Shown here in pieces: positions 23,844 through 31,454 of a stretch of DNA of 64,000 bases. The stretch is from Streptomyces sp. NRRL F-6131. Lineage in GTDB: Bacteria > Actinomycetota > Actinomycetes > Streptomycetales > Streptomycetaceae. The stretch covers positions 208,516 through 272,515 of the forward strand of contig JOHN01000017.1 in assembly GCA_000719695.1 (NCBI GenBank), written 5' to 3'. Under the pieces are notes generated by a model. It was not told the DNA's origin. It worked only from the letters and a program-made list of their open reading frames with translations, and made no database searches. Position 1 is the first letter of the stretch, and each line of letters begins with the position of its first letter. The position numbers were made by a program, and so were the translations under genes.

Positions 23844-25682
23844 TCAGAAGCCGCGGGTGCGCTTGGCCGCCCGACGGGGGATCGCCGGGGCGAGCGACGG
23901 ACGTTCGACCCCGACCGGGAGCTTCATGAAGAGCCGGGCGATCTCCCCTCCCAGGTTCACCCCGATGGCCAGCGCCAGGGCGATCGCGGCGGCCCGGGTG
24001 ATCTGGACCAGTCCCCCGCTGGGGTGGCCCTGGGCGAACGACAGCATGCCGAGGTAGAGCGCCGAGCCGGGCATCAGCGGCCCGATCGCGGCGGTGACGT
24101 ACGGCAGCGCGGAGCCGTTGCGGTAGCGCGCCGTCAGCTGGCCGAAGAGGCCGACCAGCCCGGCCGCCACACCGGTCGCGACGATCGGCGAGAGCTGGGC
24201 GTTGTAGGCCAGTACGCCGTAGCTGGCCCAGCCGATGCCGCTGTTCAGGGTGACCAGGGCGAGCGAGCGGCGGTCGGTCTGCAGCAGCATCGCGAAGGCG
24301 CAGGTCAGCACCAGCGCGGCGACCATCTGGACGGGCGGGTAGCTGACCCCGACCAGTGACTCGTCCGGCTTGAGCTTCGCCTGGAAGCCGACCCCCAGGT
24401 AGAGGATCAGCATCACGCCGATGACGATGCCCGCCACCAGGTAGATCACCTCCAGCAGCCGGGCCGCGGCGGTGATGTAGAAGCCGGTCAGACCGTCCTG
24501 CACGGCGGCGACCAGGGCGCGCCCGGGCAGCAGGGCGAACAGCCCACCGGTGATCACCACCGATCCGCGCAGGCCCAGGTCGTTGAAGGAGAGCACGATG
24601 CCGGAGGCCGCGGCCGGCATCGCGGCCAGCACGAACTGGTAGAACTCCGGCAGTCCGCGACGGGCGACCAGCGAGGCCAGCCGGTCGCCGAGCACGGCGG
24701 CGACGAAGGCGCTGAGGAAGACCAGCCAGGCCTTGTCGTCGATCCGGCCGCCGACCAGGAAGGTGGCCGCCCCGGCCAGCAGACCGGTGTTCAGGGCGAG
24801 CATCCAGGCCGGGTACGGGTGCCGGTTGCGGCGGATCACCGCGAGCCGGCGGTAGGCGTCGTTGACGCTCACCCGCTCGGCGGTGATGTCCGCGACCAGC
24901 TCGTACACGGCGTTCAGCCGGGTGTAGTCGGAGGTGCGGCGGCGGACCACCCGGTCGGCGGTGACCGGCGGCTCGACCAGCGAGGGCTGGTGGGAGATGC
25001 CGATCAGGGTGAAGGTGACCTGCGGTTCGCAGCGGTCCAGCCGGTAGGCGTGCGCGATGCCGAGCATGGCCGCCTCGACGTCCTCGGCGGCCTCGCCGCT
25101 GGCCAGCAGCAGCTCGCCGATGCGCAGGGTCAGGTCGAGGACGCGCGGGACGTTGCGGCCGGCGGCGGCCGAGGGGTGCAGTTCGCGGGCGGTCCGTTCG
25201 AAGGCCGGGCGCTCGGACATCGGGGTGCGCAGCAGGGTGCGCATCCGGTCCGGCCACGGCGCCTCGCCCGGGGCGCCGGGCTTGAGGATGCCGACCGGGA
25301 TGCCGGTCGGCGGGGTGTAGCCGGCGGCGCGCCACTCCTCGGGGGTGAGGGTGTCCTCGGCCACCGAGCGGGGGCAGGGCCGCGCGTCCGCCGGAGCCGC
25401 GTCGGCCGGCGGCTCCCCGGCGGCCGGCGTCGGCCAGGGCTCCGCTTCGGGCTCCGGCTCGGGCGCCAGCAGGCCCCTGGTCTCGGGAACGGGCAGGGCG
25501 AGCGGGATCTCCACGGTCGGCTCGACGACCGGGGCCGGGTGCCCGAGCAGCCCCTCGGTGGGCGGCGCGTCCGACGGGTGGACCGGCCGTGCCCCGGACG
25601 CGGGACGGGCCTGCCGCTGCGACCGGACGCCCCGGCCGCCCCTGGCCCTCTTGCCGCCGCCCGGCCGGCCCCGCTTCGGCAC
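23844..25682 (-). CDS. ThrE-type threonine/serine exporter
   Basis: 612 residues. Residues 1-175 are a disordered Pro/Ala-rich tail. Then a ThrE domain (DUF1212-like; LRIGELLLASGEAAEDVEAAMLGIAHAYRL ... QVTFTLIGISH) leads into ten membrane helices, the second half being DUF3815-like (ITAAARLLEVIYLVAGIVIGVMLILYLGVGF onward, PYVTAAIGPLMPGSALYLGM). The C. glutamicum homologue exports L-threonine and L-serine. The GTG at 25682 is chosen because AAGGAG (25688-25693) lies five nt upstream. A thrC gene is far away at 55.4 kb. Substrate is by family. Confidence 0.9.
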   Translation of the reverse strand: MPKRGRPGGGKRARGGRGVRSQRQARPASGARPVHPSDAPPTEGLLGHPAPVVEPTVEIPLALPVPETRGLLAPEPEPEAEPWPTPAAGEPPADAAPADARPCPRSVAEDTLTPEEWRAAGYTPPTGIPVGILKPGAPGEAPWPDRMRTLLRTPMSERPAFERTARELHPSAAAGRNVPRVLDLTLRIGELLLASGEAAEDVEAAMLGIAHAYRLDRCEPQVTFTLIGISHQPSLVEPPVTADRVVRRRTSDYTRLNAVYELVADITAERVSVNDAYRRLAVIRRNRHPYPAWMLALNTGLLAGAATFLVGGRIDDKAWLVFLSAFVAAVLGDRLASLVARRGLPEFYQFVLAAMPAAASGIVLSFNDLGLRGSVVITGGLFALLPGRALVAAVQDGLTGFYITAAARLLEVIYLVAGIVIGVMLILYLGVGFQAKLKPDESLVGVSYPPVQMVAALVLTCAFAMLLQTDRRSLALVTLNSGIGWASYGVLAYNAQLSPIVATGVAAGLVGLFGQLTARYRNGSALPYVTAAIGPLMPGSALYLGMLSFAQGHPSGGLVQITRAAAIALALAIGVNLGGEIARLFMKLPVGVERPSLAPAIPRRAAKRTRGF

Positions 25683-25809
25683 TTCCGCTCCTTGCCGCCC
25701 CTGGCGGTGCCGGTCCCCCGGGCCGCCGCTCGATCTCCGGATACACCTTGCCCGATCGAACTGCCGGACGCACATGTACGGGGCGGCGGGCCCGGGGTCG
25801 CGCGGACGC

Positions 25810-26523
25810 CTACCCGGCGCGGTGGCGGCCGCCGGTCCCGGCGACCGGGGCCGCGGCGGGGTCCGCGGCGGCCGTTCCGGCCGGGGCGGAGCGGTCGGCC
25901 CGGCCGGAACGGCGGGCGCGGAGCAGCTCCACGGCCACCGGTACCACCGAGACCAGCACGATGCCGATCAGGATCGCCTCGATGTGGTCCCGGACGAACT
26001 GGATCTGCCCGAGGAAGTAGCCGAGCACGGTGACGCCGGCGCCCCAGAGCACGCCGCCGATGACGTTGTAGACGACGAAGACGCGGTAGTTCATCGCGCT
26101 CACCCCGGCGACGATCGGGGTGAAGGTGCGCACGATCGGCACGAACCGGGCCAGCACGATCGCCTTGGGTCCGTGCCGCTCGAAGAAGGCGGCGGCCTTC
26201 TCCACGTTCTCCTGCTTGAACAGCCGGGAGTCGGGGCGGCGGAACAGGCTCGGTCCGACCTTGCGCCCGAACAGGTAGCCGACCTGGTCGCCGGCCACCG
26301 CGGCGGCCACGATCAGCACGCAGATCAGCCAGAGCGGCTGGTCCAGGTAGCTGCCGTCGGCCACCAGCAGGCCGGTGGTGAAGAGCAGCGAGTCACCGGG
26401 GAGGAAGAAGCCGATCAGCAGGCCCGACTCGGCGAAGACGATGGCCAGGATGCCGATCGGCCCGAAGGTGGAGATCAGGTAGGTCGGATCGAGCCAGGAA
26501 GGGCCGAGGGCGAGGCTGGTCAC
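25810..26523 (-). CDS. DedA-family membrane protein
   Basis: 237 residues with five to six membrane segments. Family marks: FAESGLLIGFFLPGDSLLFTTGLL, GDQVGYLFGRKVGP, and the ARFVPIVRTFTPIVAGVSAMNY motif with the two essential Arg residues. DedA/VTT proteins scramble or flip lipids such as undecaprenyl phosphate or phosphatidylethanolamine. The GTG at 26523 has AGGAG (26533-26537) nine nt upstream; the frame's earlier start lacks one. The C-terminal tail is disordered. Confidence 0.92.
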   Translation of the reverse strand: MTSLALGPSWLDPTYLISTFGPIGILAIVFAESGLLIGFFLPGDSLLFTTGLLVADGSYLDQPLWLICVLIVAAAVAGDQVGYLFGRKVGPSLFRRPDSRLFKQENVEKAAAFFERHGPKAIVLARFVPIVRTFTPIVAGVSAMNYRVFVVYNVIGGVLWGAGVTVLGYFLGQIQFVRDHIEAILIGIVLVSVVPVAVELLRARRSGRADRSAPAGTAAADPAAAPVAGTGGRHRAG

Positions 26524-26648
26524 GGGGCGGGACTCCTGAGGGCCTGAAGGGTCGACTCTTGGCAATAAAACAGTAAAGCATTCACCAAGGAACCTTCGAA
26601 CACTCCTGATCCGGACCGCAGTCGGACAATCATCCGGGTACCACCATC

Positions 26649-26682
26649 GGGCGAATCCCCACCCATTCGGTGGAGTTCGCCC
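26649..26682. promoter_or_regulatory. Imperfect hairpin upstream of the small secreted protein
   Basis: GGGCGAA/TTCGCCC outer arms and CCACC/GGTGG inner arms (26649-26663 with 26669-26682) form a hairpin with one internal mismatch, 105 bp before the GTG start. It could be an operator between the divergent genes or a leader structure. Confidence 0.4.
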
Positions 26683-26785
26683 GTGACGCTGGTGAATCCT
26701 GGTCGTGCGACGTCAGGCAACGGCGCTGCGGAGCGGCCACTCCGGAACGCGCCACCATTCGCACCCCACCCTCAGGGAGACCATC

Positions 26786-27100
26786 GTGTCCCGTATCCGC
26801 GCAGCCGCCGCCGTCACCGCCCTCGGGGCCTTCCTCCTCGCCGGCATCGGCACCGCCCACGCCGACAACGGCGCCGGCGCGGACCACCACTCCAACAGCA
26901 GCGTGGTGAGCAACACCGGCTCCGGCAACATCATCGGCAACGTCCACGGCAACGTGATCAGCAACCAGCAGACCGCCACCGGCTCCGGTGCCAGCAACCA
27001 GAGCAACACCCTCGCCGCGACCGGAAACGCCGGCAACATCGGCGCGCTGCAGGGCAACGGCAACCTCGCCGCGCTGATCGCCCCGCAGTTCGGCGGCTGA
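26786..27100 (+). CDS. Small secreted Asn/Gly/Ser-rich protein
   Basis: 104 residues from a GTG with AGGGAG six nt upstream. A Sec signal peptide (SRIRAAAAVTALGAFLLAGIGTAHA) ends before DNGAG. The mature 78 residues are rich in Asn, Gly, Ser, Gln and Val with loose repeats: SNSSVVSNTGSGNIIGNVHGNVISNQQ, then TGSGASNQSNTLAATGNAGNIG. It has no Cys. The pattern recalls curlin-like beta-repeat amyloid proteins and the surface proteins (chaplins, rodlins) of Streptomyces, but it matches neither family. It may assemble outside the cell. A very strong terminator follows. Function unknown. Confidence 0.8.
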   Translation: MSRIRAAAAVTALGAFLLAGIGTAHADNGAGADHHSNSSVVSNTGSGNIIGNVHGNVISNQQTATGSGASNQSNTLAATGNAGNIGALQGNGNLAALIAPQFGG

Positions 27101-27132
27101 GCCACGCCCCGCCCCTGAGCACCTCCGCCGCT

Positions 27133-27180
27133 CGCGGCCGGGTGACCGCCCCACCGACGTGGGGCGGTCACCCGGCCGCG
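27133..27180. terminator. 22-bp perfect-stem bidirectional terminator
   Basis: Positions 27133-27154 and 27159-27180 are exact complements around the loop CGAC. The TGA of the minus-strand TetR gene (27168-27170) lies within the stem, so the hairpin covers the end of that coding region. Confidence 0.88.
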
Positions 27181-28502
27181 TCGTGCGTCACCGCCGGACC
27201 AGCCCGTGACGGGACGTCCGCCCGTGAGAGGACGTCCGCCGCCACGGGGACGTCCGCCGGTGACGGGACGTCCGCCGGTCCGGGCAGCCCCAGGACGGCG
27301 CGGCCGATCCGCAGCAGGCAGTCGTCCAGATCCGGCCGCACGCTGTACGGCCGGTTCCGCACCCCGTCGTTGACCAGTGAGAACAGTGCGTGGACCCGGA
27401 TCCGGGCCGCCGCCGCGTCCTCCTCCGGCCGGACCCGGACGAGCAGGTCCACCCAGCCGCGCAGGAAGTCCCGCCGGAAGTCCACCGCGGCCCGGCGGTC
27501 CGGCGGCGCCAGCCGCTCGGTCTCGCTCAGCATCACGCCCAGGTAGTCCCCGTGGCGCCGGGCGAAGTCCACGTACGCGGCCAGGCCCGCCGCCAGGGCG
27601 CGCTCCGGCCCGCCCGGTGTGCCGGTGATCGCGCCGCCGACCTCGTGCCAGAGCCGCTCGCGCCCCCGGACCAGGGCCGCGGCCAGCAGCTGCGCCTTGC
27701 TGTCGAAGTGCCGGTAGACGCTGGGCCCGGTGATCCCCACCGCGGCGCCCAGCCGGTCGGTGCTGACGTTGTCGAAGCCCCGCCGGTGGAACAGCCGGAC
27801 GGCAGCCGCCACCAGCTCCTCACGGCGCGACTGCGGCCCCGGCCCGGCCCCCGCCGCGGCCTCGGGCACCGACGCCGACGGGTTCGCCGACACGGACGCG
27901 AACGCCGACGGGGACGCCGACGCGGACACCGGGACCGGCCCGGCGGCGTCGAAGCGGACGGCGAGGACCGCCGCGAGCACCTCGCGGAGCAGCCGCTCGG
28001 CCCGGCGCGGCTGCGGGGCGACCGACTGGTAGGAGAGCCCGGCGCCCGCCGACAGCGCCGACCAGCAGAGCAGTTCGGCGTCCGCGGCACCGAGCCCGGG
28101 ACGTTCGGCGCGCAGCACGGCGGCCATCCGGCCGACGTCGGCGCGCAGTCCACGGCGCAGCGCCGCCCGCCGGTCCGGGGGCAGCAGTCGGGCGTCACGC
28201 TGCACCAGGGTGCCCAGCGGTCGGTGGACGACCGCGACGCCGGCCAGTCCGGCGGCGAGCTCCGCGGTCGAGCCGGCGGCGCGCACCGCGTCGGCCAGCG
28301 CGTCCAGGCCCACCCGGAGGGTCCGGTCGAGCAGTTCGGGCTTGCCCCGGAAGTGCCGGTAGAGCGCGGGCGCGGTGATGCCCACGCCGGCGGCGACCTC
28401 CGCCATCGAGACCCGGTGGTAGCCGTCGCGGTGGAAGCGCTCGGCGGCCACCGCCAGGATCTGTGCCCGCCGGGCCCGCACGGGCGGCCGTCGCACCACC
28501 AT
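27168..28502 (-). CDS. Double TetR-family regulator (two DNA-binding domains in one chain)
   Basis: 444 residues containing two complete TetR repressor units. Unit 1: ILAVAAERFHRDGYHRVSMAEVAAGVGITAPALYRHFRGKPELLDRTL (about 16-63). Unit 2, after a Ser/Ala/Pro linker: LVAAAVRLFHRRGFDNVSTDRLGAAVGITGPSVYRHFDSKAQLLAAAL (about 230-277). Such a chain could act as a pseudo-dimer with two different HTH faces. The ATG at 28502 has GGAGG about ten nt upstream. The C-terminus is four six-residue repeats (ADVPS type) from an 18-bp tandem repeat. It is divergent from an acyl-CoA dehydrogenase, its probable target. Confidence 0.88.
   Translation of the reverse strand: MVVRRPPVRARRAQILAVAAERFHRDGYHRVSMAEVAAGVGITAPALYRHFRGKPELLDRTLRVGLDALADAVRAAGSTAELAAGLAGVAVVHRPLGTLVQRDARLLPPDRRAALRRGLRADVGRMAAVLRAERPGLGAADAELLCWSALSAGAGLSYQSVAPQPRRAERLLREVLAAVLAVRFDAAGPVPVSASASPSAFASVSANPSASVPEAAAGAGPGPQSRREELVAAAVRLFHRRGFDNVSTDRLGAAVGITGPSVYRHFDSKAQLLAAALVRGRERLWHEVGGAITGTPGGPERALAAGLAAYVDFARRHGDYLGVMLSETERLAPPDRRAAVDFRRDFLRGWVDLLVRVRPEEDAAAARIRVHALFSLVNDGVRNRPYSVRPDLDDCLLRIGRAVLGLPGPADVPSPADVPVAADVLSRADVPSRAGPAVTHDAAG
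27212..27283. repeat. Four 18-bp tandem repeats at the 3' end of the double-TetR gene
   Basis: The 11-mer GGACGTCCGCC recurs at 27212, 27230, 27248 and 27266, exactly 18 bp apart. On the coding strand it gives PADVPS, PADVPV, AADVLS and RADVPS. Exact spacing with partial divergence points to in-frame expansion. Confidence 0.9.
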
Positions 28503-28638
28503 GACGCCCACCCCTCCGGTCGACCGGGGCCCGCCGCCCCGAACAGCTGCCTGGGCAGGCTAGCAGCCGTTCACTTAGGGCCTCGCGGAGCCTTTCCCTC
28601 CGGCCTCGGCAGCAGCCCCGATGCCCGTCGTCCCACCC

Positions 28639-28668
28639 TGGACAGGCGAAGCTACCCCCGATTAACTT
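28639..28668 (+). promoter_or_regulatory. Promoter of acyl-CoA dehydrogenase gene
   Basis: TGGACA (28639-28644), 18 bp and TAACTT (28663-28668), 62 bp before the GTG start and within the shared region with the double-TetR gene. Confidence 0.6.
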
Positions 28669-28730
28669 GTGGGGCCATCGGCGGGCCGCCCGGCCGCGCC
28701 GGGTCAGGCACCGTCGAAGGGAGCGCCGCC

Positions 28731-29888
28731 GTGCGCCGCACCGTGTTCACCGAGGACCACGAGGCCTTCCGGGAGACCATCCGGGACTTCATCGCCAACG
28801 AGGTCGTCCCCGTCTACGAGGACTGGGAGGCCGCCGGCCACCCGCCGCGGGACTTCTACCGCAAGCTCGGCGCGCTCGGGGTGTACGGCATCGAGGTGCC
28901 CGAGGAGTACGGCGGCGCGGGCGAGAACGGCTTCAAGTACCAGGCGGTGGTGGTCGAGGAGACCGCGCGGGCGGGGGTCAGCTTCGGCTCCTCCGGGGTG
29001 CACACCGGCCTGGTGCTGCCCTACCTGCTGGAGTACGCGAACGCGGAGCAGAAGGCGCGCTGGCTGCCGGGCTTCGTCTCCGGCGACATCATGACCGCGA
29101 TCGCGATGACCGAGCCCGGCGCCGGTTCCGACCTCGCCGGCATCACGACCACCGCCCGGCTCTCCGAGGACGGCACCCACTACGTCCTCAACGGTGCCAA
29201 GACCTTCATCACCGGCGGCGTCCTCGCCGACCTCGTCCTGGTGGTCTGCCGCACCGCGCCGTACGACCCGGACAACCGCCGGGCCGGACTGTCCATCCTC
29301 TGCGTGGACACCACCTCCCCCGGCTACACCGTCGGCCGCAAGCTGCAGAAGATCGGCCTGCGCAGCTCGGACACGGCCGAACTGGCCTTCACCGACGTCA
29401 AGGTGCCGGTGGAGGACCTGCTCGGGGAGGAGGGGAAGGCGTTCGCCTACCTGACCCACAACCTGGTGCAGGAGCGGCTGGCGATCGCGGTCGGCGCGTA
29501 CGCGGCCGCCGCGGCGGCGGTGCGGTTCGCGCTGCAGTACGTCAAGGACCGCAAGGTCTTCGGCAAGACGGTCGCCGAGTTCCAGAACACCAAGTTCACG
29601 CTGGCCGACTGCGAGGCGCAGGTGGTGGCGCAGCAGTCGATGGTCGACCGCGCGCTGGAGCTCTACCAGGACGGCGAGCTGACGGTGGCGGACGCCGCGG
29701 CGGCGAAGCTGTTCTGCACCGAGTCGGCGTCCGTGGTGATCGACAAGTGCCTCCAGCTGCACGGCGGTTACGGCTACATCCTGGAGTACCCGATCGCCCG
29801 GCTCTACACCGACAACCGGGTCTTCCGGATCTACGGCGGCACGAGCGAGGTCATGCGCAGCATCGTCGCCAAGTCGCTCGGACTGTAG
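28731..29888 (+). CDS. Acyl-CoA dehydrogenase (long-chain/isovaleryl type)
   Basis: 385 residues from a GTG with GAAGGGAG upstream. The FAD enzyme oxidises acyl-CoA to trans-2-enoyl-CoA. MTEPGAGSDLAGITTTA and QLHGGYGYILEYPIARLYTDNRVFRIYGGTSEVMRSIVAKSLGL are the two family signatures. The catalytic-base position of medium-chain enzymes (the residue before GT near the C-terminus) is Gly here; the base is most likely Glu248 in LVQERLAIA, as in long-chain and isovaleryl enzymes. Its substrate is therefore long-chain or branched acyl-CoA. The divergent double-TetR regulator probably senses an acyl-CoA. Confidence 0.94.
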   Translation: MRRTVFTEDHEAFRETIRDFIANEVVPVYEDWEAAGHPPRDFYRKLGALGVYGIEVPEEYGGAGENGFKYQAVVVEETARAGVSFGSSGVHTGLVLPYLLEYANAEQKARWLPGFVSGDIMTAIAMTEPGAGSDLAGITTTARLSEDGTHYVLNGAKTFITGGVLADLVLVVCRTAPYDPDNRRAGLSILCVDTTSPGYTVGRKLQKIGLRSSDTAELAFTDVKVPVEDLLGEEGKAFAYLTHNLVQERLAIAVGAYAAAAAAVRFALQYVKDRKVFGKTVAEFQNTKFTLADCEAQVVAQQSMVDRALELYQDGELTVADAAAAKLFCTESASVVIDKCLQLHGGYGYILEYPIARLYTDNRVFRIYGGTSEVMRSIVAKSLGL

Positions 29889-29899
29889 CCGGCCCACTG

Positions 29900-29943
29900 C
29901 GGCCGTTCACCCGTCCGGCCGATGCCGGACGGGTGAACGGCCG
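29900..29943. terminator. 20-bp perfect-stem terminator
   Basis: 29900-29919 and 29924-29943 are exact complements around the loop CGAT, between the convergent acyl-CoA dehydrogenase and small membrane protein genes. Confidence 0.88.
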
Positions 29944-29954
29944 CCGCAGCGGAC

Positions 29955-30221
29955 TCAGTTGGGCGAGTGGTGCTCGGCGCGCCACGCCTCCCAGCCGGCC
30001 GACGAGGCCACCTTCGCCTCGTGCAGGGCCCGCTGGGCCATGGCCGCCGGCGGGGTGTCCAGCCGTCGCACCCAGTCACGGCCGGCCGTGGCCAGCGCCG
30101 CGCACACCATCACCGCGCCCGCCGTTCCGAACAGCGCGCCGATGCCCGTGAGCACCGCGCCGCCGGCCAGCAGCGAGCGGTTGACCTGGAACCCGATGAA
30201 AGAACGCTCGTTGGTCGCCAT
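29955..30221 (-). CDS. Small membrane protein (88 aa), unknown
   Basis: 88 residues from an ATG with GGAGG upstream. RSLLAGGAVLTGIGALFGTAGAVMVCAALATAG gives two close membrane helices. The C-terminal half (RDWVRRLDTPPAAMAQRALHEAKVASSAGWEAWRAEHHS) is an amphipathic helix. No known family recognised; a hairpin membrane anchor. It is transcribed away from the cupin gene. Confidence 0.75.
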   Translation of the reverse strand: MATNERSFIGFQVNRSLLAGGAVLTGIGALFGTAGAVMVCAALATAGRDWVRRLDTPPAAMAQRALHEAKVASSAGWEAWRAEHHSPN

Positions 30222-30384
30222 GCCTCCACGATGGCCGCAGTCGGCCGCCGCCGCACGCCGAGCACACCCACGCGCGGGAGGCCGCCCCGGAACGGGTGCC
30301 GCTCGGCGTGCGCTCCCGGGGCCGGTCCGGGACGCTGGGCCGCAGAGGGGCGCCCGGCGGCGCAGGACGGCAGGAGGACGCGCG

Positions 30385-30702
30385 ATGGTCGATCTCGAAC
30401 AGCTCGTCACGGAGCACGCGGCCCGGGCGGCCGAGAGCCCGCACGGTCGCAGCGCCCACCTGGTGCTGCACGACGGGATGCTGCGGCAGACCGTGATCGC
30501 GCTGACCGCGGGCACCTCGCTCGACGAGCACAACGCCCCGACCGCCGCCAGCCTCCAGGTGCTGCGCGGGCGGGTGTCGCTCACCATCGCGGGGCGCCGC
30601 GAGGAGCTCTCGACCGGCCAGCTGCAGACCGTGCCCCAGGAGCGGCACGGCCTGCTCGCCCACGTCGACTCGGTGGTACTGCTGACGGCCGTCACCGTCT
30701 GA
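30385..30702 (+). CDS. Small cupin protein
   Basis: 105 residues forming one cupin barrel: ALTAGTSLDEHNAPTAASLQVLRGRVSLTIAGRREELSTGQLQTVPQERHGLLAHVDSVVLLTAV. Only part of the usual metal triad is clear (Glu and His in DEHNAP, His in RHGLLA). Such small cupins often act as sensors or minor dioxygenases. AGGAGG lies seven nt before the ATG. Its stop is three nt from that of the convergent TetR gene. Role unknown. Confidence 0.82.
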   Translation: MVDLEQLVTEHAARAAESPHGRSAHLVLHDGMLRQTVIALTAGTSLDEHNAPTAASLQVLRGRVSLTIAGRREELSTGQLQTVPQERHGLLAHVDSVVLLTAVTV

Positions 30703-30705
30703 GGA

Positions 30706-31332
30706 TCAGCCGGTGGCCCCGTGCCACTGCGGACCGCCCGCCGGGACGCCCTTCGGCCCCAGCACCGAGCCGCCGACCAGCTCCAGCCCGCGCAGGAAGT
30801 CCTGCCCGCGGGGCGCCAGGTCGGGGGTGGCCAGCCACTGGCCGGCCAGGCCGACCAGCAGCGCCTGGTAGAAGATGCCGCGGGACAGCTCGTCCTCGGT
30901 GTCCGGCACCTCGGGCAGCCCCTGGAACAGCGCCGACAGTCCGAGCCGCCCCTCCTTCTGGATCCCCGCGAGCGCCTCCCGCAGCTCGGGCACCCGGTCC
31001 GCCTGGAGCATCACCTCGAACTGCGAGGCCCAGAGGCCGCGGTGCTCGGCGATGGTGCCGAGCACCCCGTCCCAGACCGCGACGAAGCGCTCCGCCGGGT
31101 CGTCGGACGCCGCGCTCGCCCGCGCCACCACCGTCGCCAGCACCGCGCCCCACTCCTCCGTCGCCTCGATCAGCGCCGCGTTGAGCAGCGCCTCCTTGGA
31201 GCCGAAGTGGTAGCCGATCGCCGCCAGGCTGACGCCCGAGGCGGTGGCGATGTCCCGGGCGGTGGTGCGCCCGTAGCCCTTCTCGAAGAGGCATTGCTTG
31301 GCGCCGGCCATGAGGTCCTCACGATTTCCCAT
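30706..31332 (-). CDS. TetR-family repressor of the adjacent MFS exporter
   Basis: 208 residues. MAGAKQCLFEKGYGRTTARDIATASGVSLAAIGYHFGSKEALLNAALIE (8-56) is the TetR DNA-binding domain; the remainder is helical and ligand-binding. The ATG at 31332 follows TAGCAT (31339-31344) by 6 nt, so its mRNA is probably leaderless. It is divergent from a 14-helix drug exporter, with two copies of a palindromic operator in the 122-bp gap. The logic is that of QacR/TetR systems: the drug or a metabolite releases the repressor. Confidence 0.92.
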   Translation of the reverse strand: MGNREDLMAGAKQCLFEKGYGRTTARDIATASGVSLAAIGYHFGSKEALLNAALIEATEEWGAVLATVVARASAASDDPAERFVAVWDGVLGTIAEHRGLWASQFEVMLQADRVPELREALAGIQKEGRLGLSALFQGLPEVPDTEDELSRGIFYQALLVGLAGQWLATPDLAPRGQDFLRGLELVGGSVLGPKGVPAGGPQWHGATG

Positions 31333-31352
31333 GCCCGCATGCTACGTCCGAT

Positions 31353-31368
31353 CAAGACGTTTGTCTTG
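31353..31368. promoter_or_regulatory. TetR operator copy 1
   Basis: CAAGAC (31353-31358), GTTT and GTCTTG (31363-31368): perfect 6-bp arms, just upstream of the TetR gene's -10. The core (31355-31366) recurs in opposite orientation at 31420-31431. Confidence 0.75.
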
Positions 31369-31401
31369 CACGCCTGTCTTGCACGCTTGTCTCGCACGAG
31401 A
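31363..31401. repeat. Three tandem 13-mers between the two TetR operators
   Basis: GTCTTGCACGCCT (31363-31375), GTCTTGCACGCTT (31376-31388) and GTCTCGCACGAGA (31389-31401). The GTCT half-site of the operator is thereby repeated three times in direct order. Confidence 0.8.
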
Positions 31402-31419
31402 GATTCAGACGCTCGTACT

Positions 31420-31431
31420 AGACAAACGTCT
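31420..31431. promoter_or_regulatory. TetR operator copy 2, overlapping the MFS promoter
   Basis: AGACAAACGTCT is the exact reverse complement of the core of copy 1. It overlaps the probable -35 of the MFS gene (TAGACA, 31419-31424; 17 bp; TACCGT, 31442-31447), so binding would block transcription. Confidence 0.78.
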
Positions 31432-31454
31432 GACACGTCCGTACCGTCTTCCCC

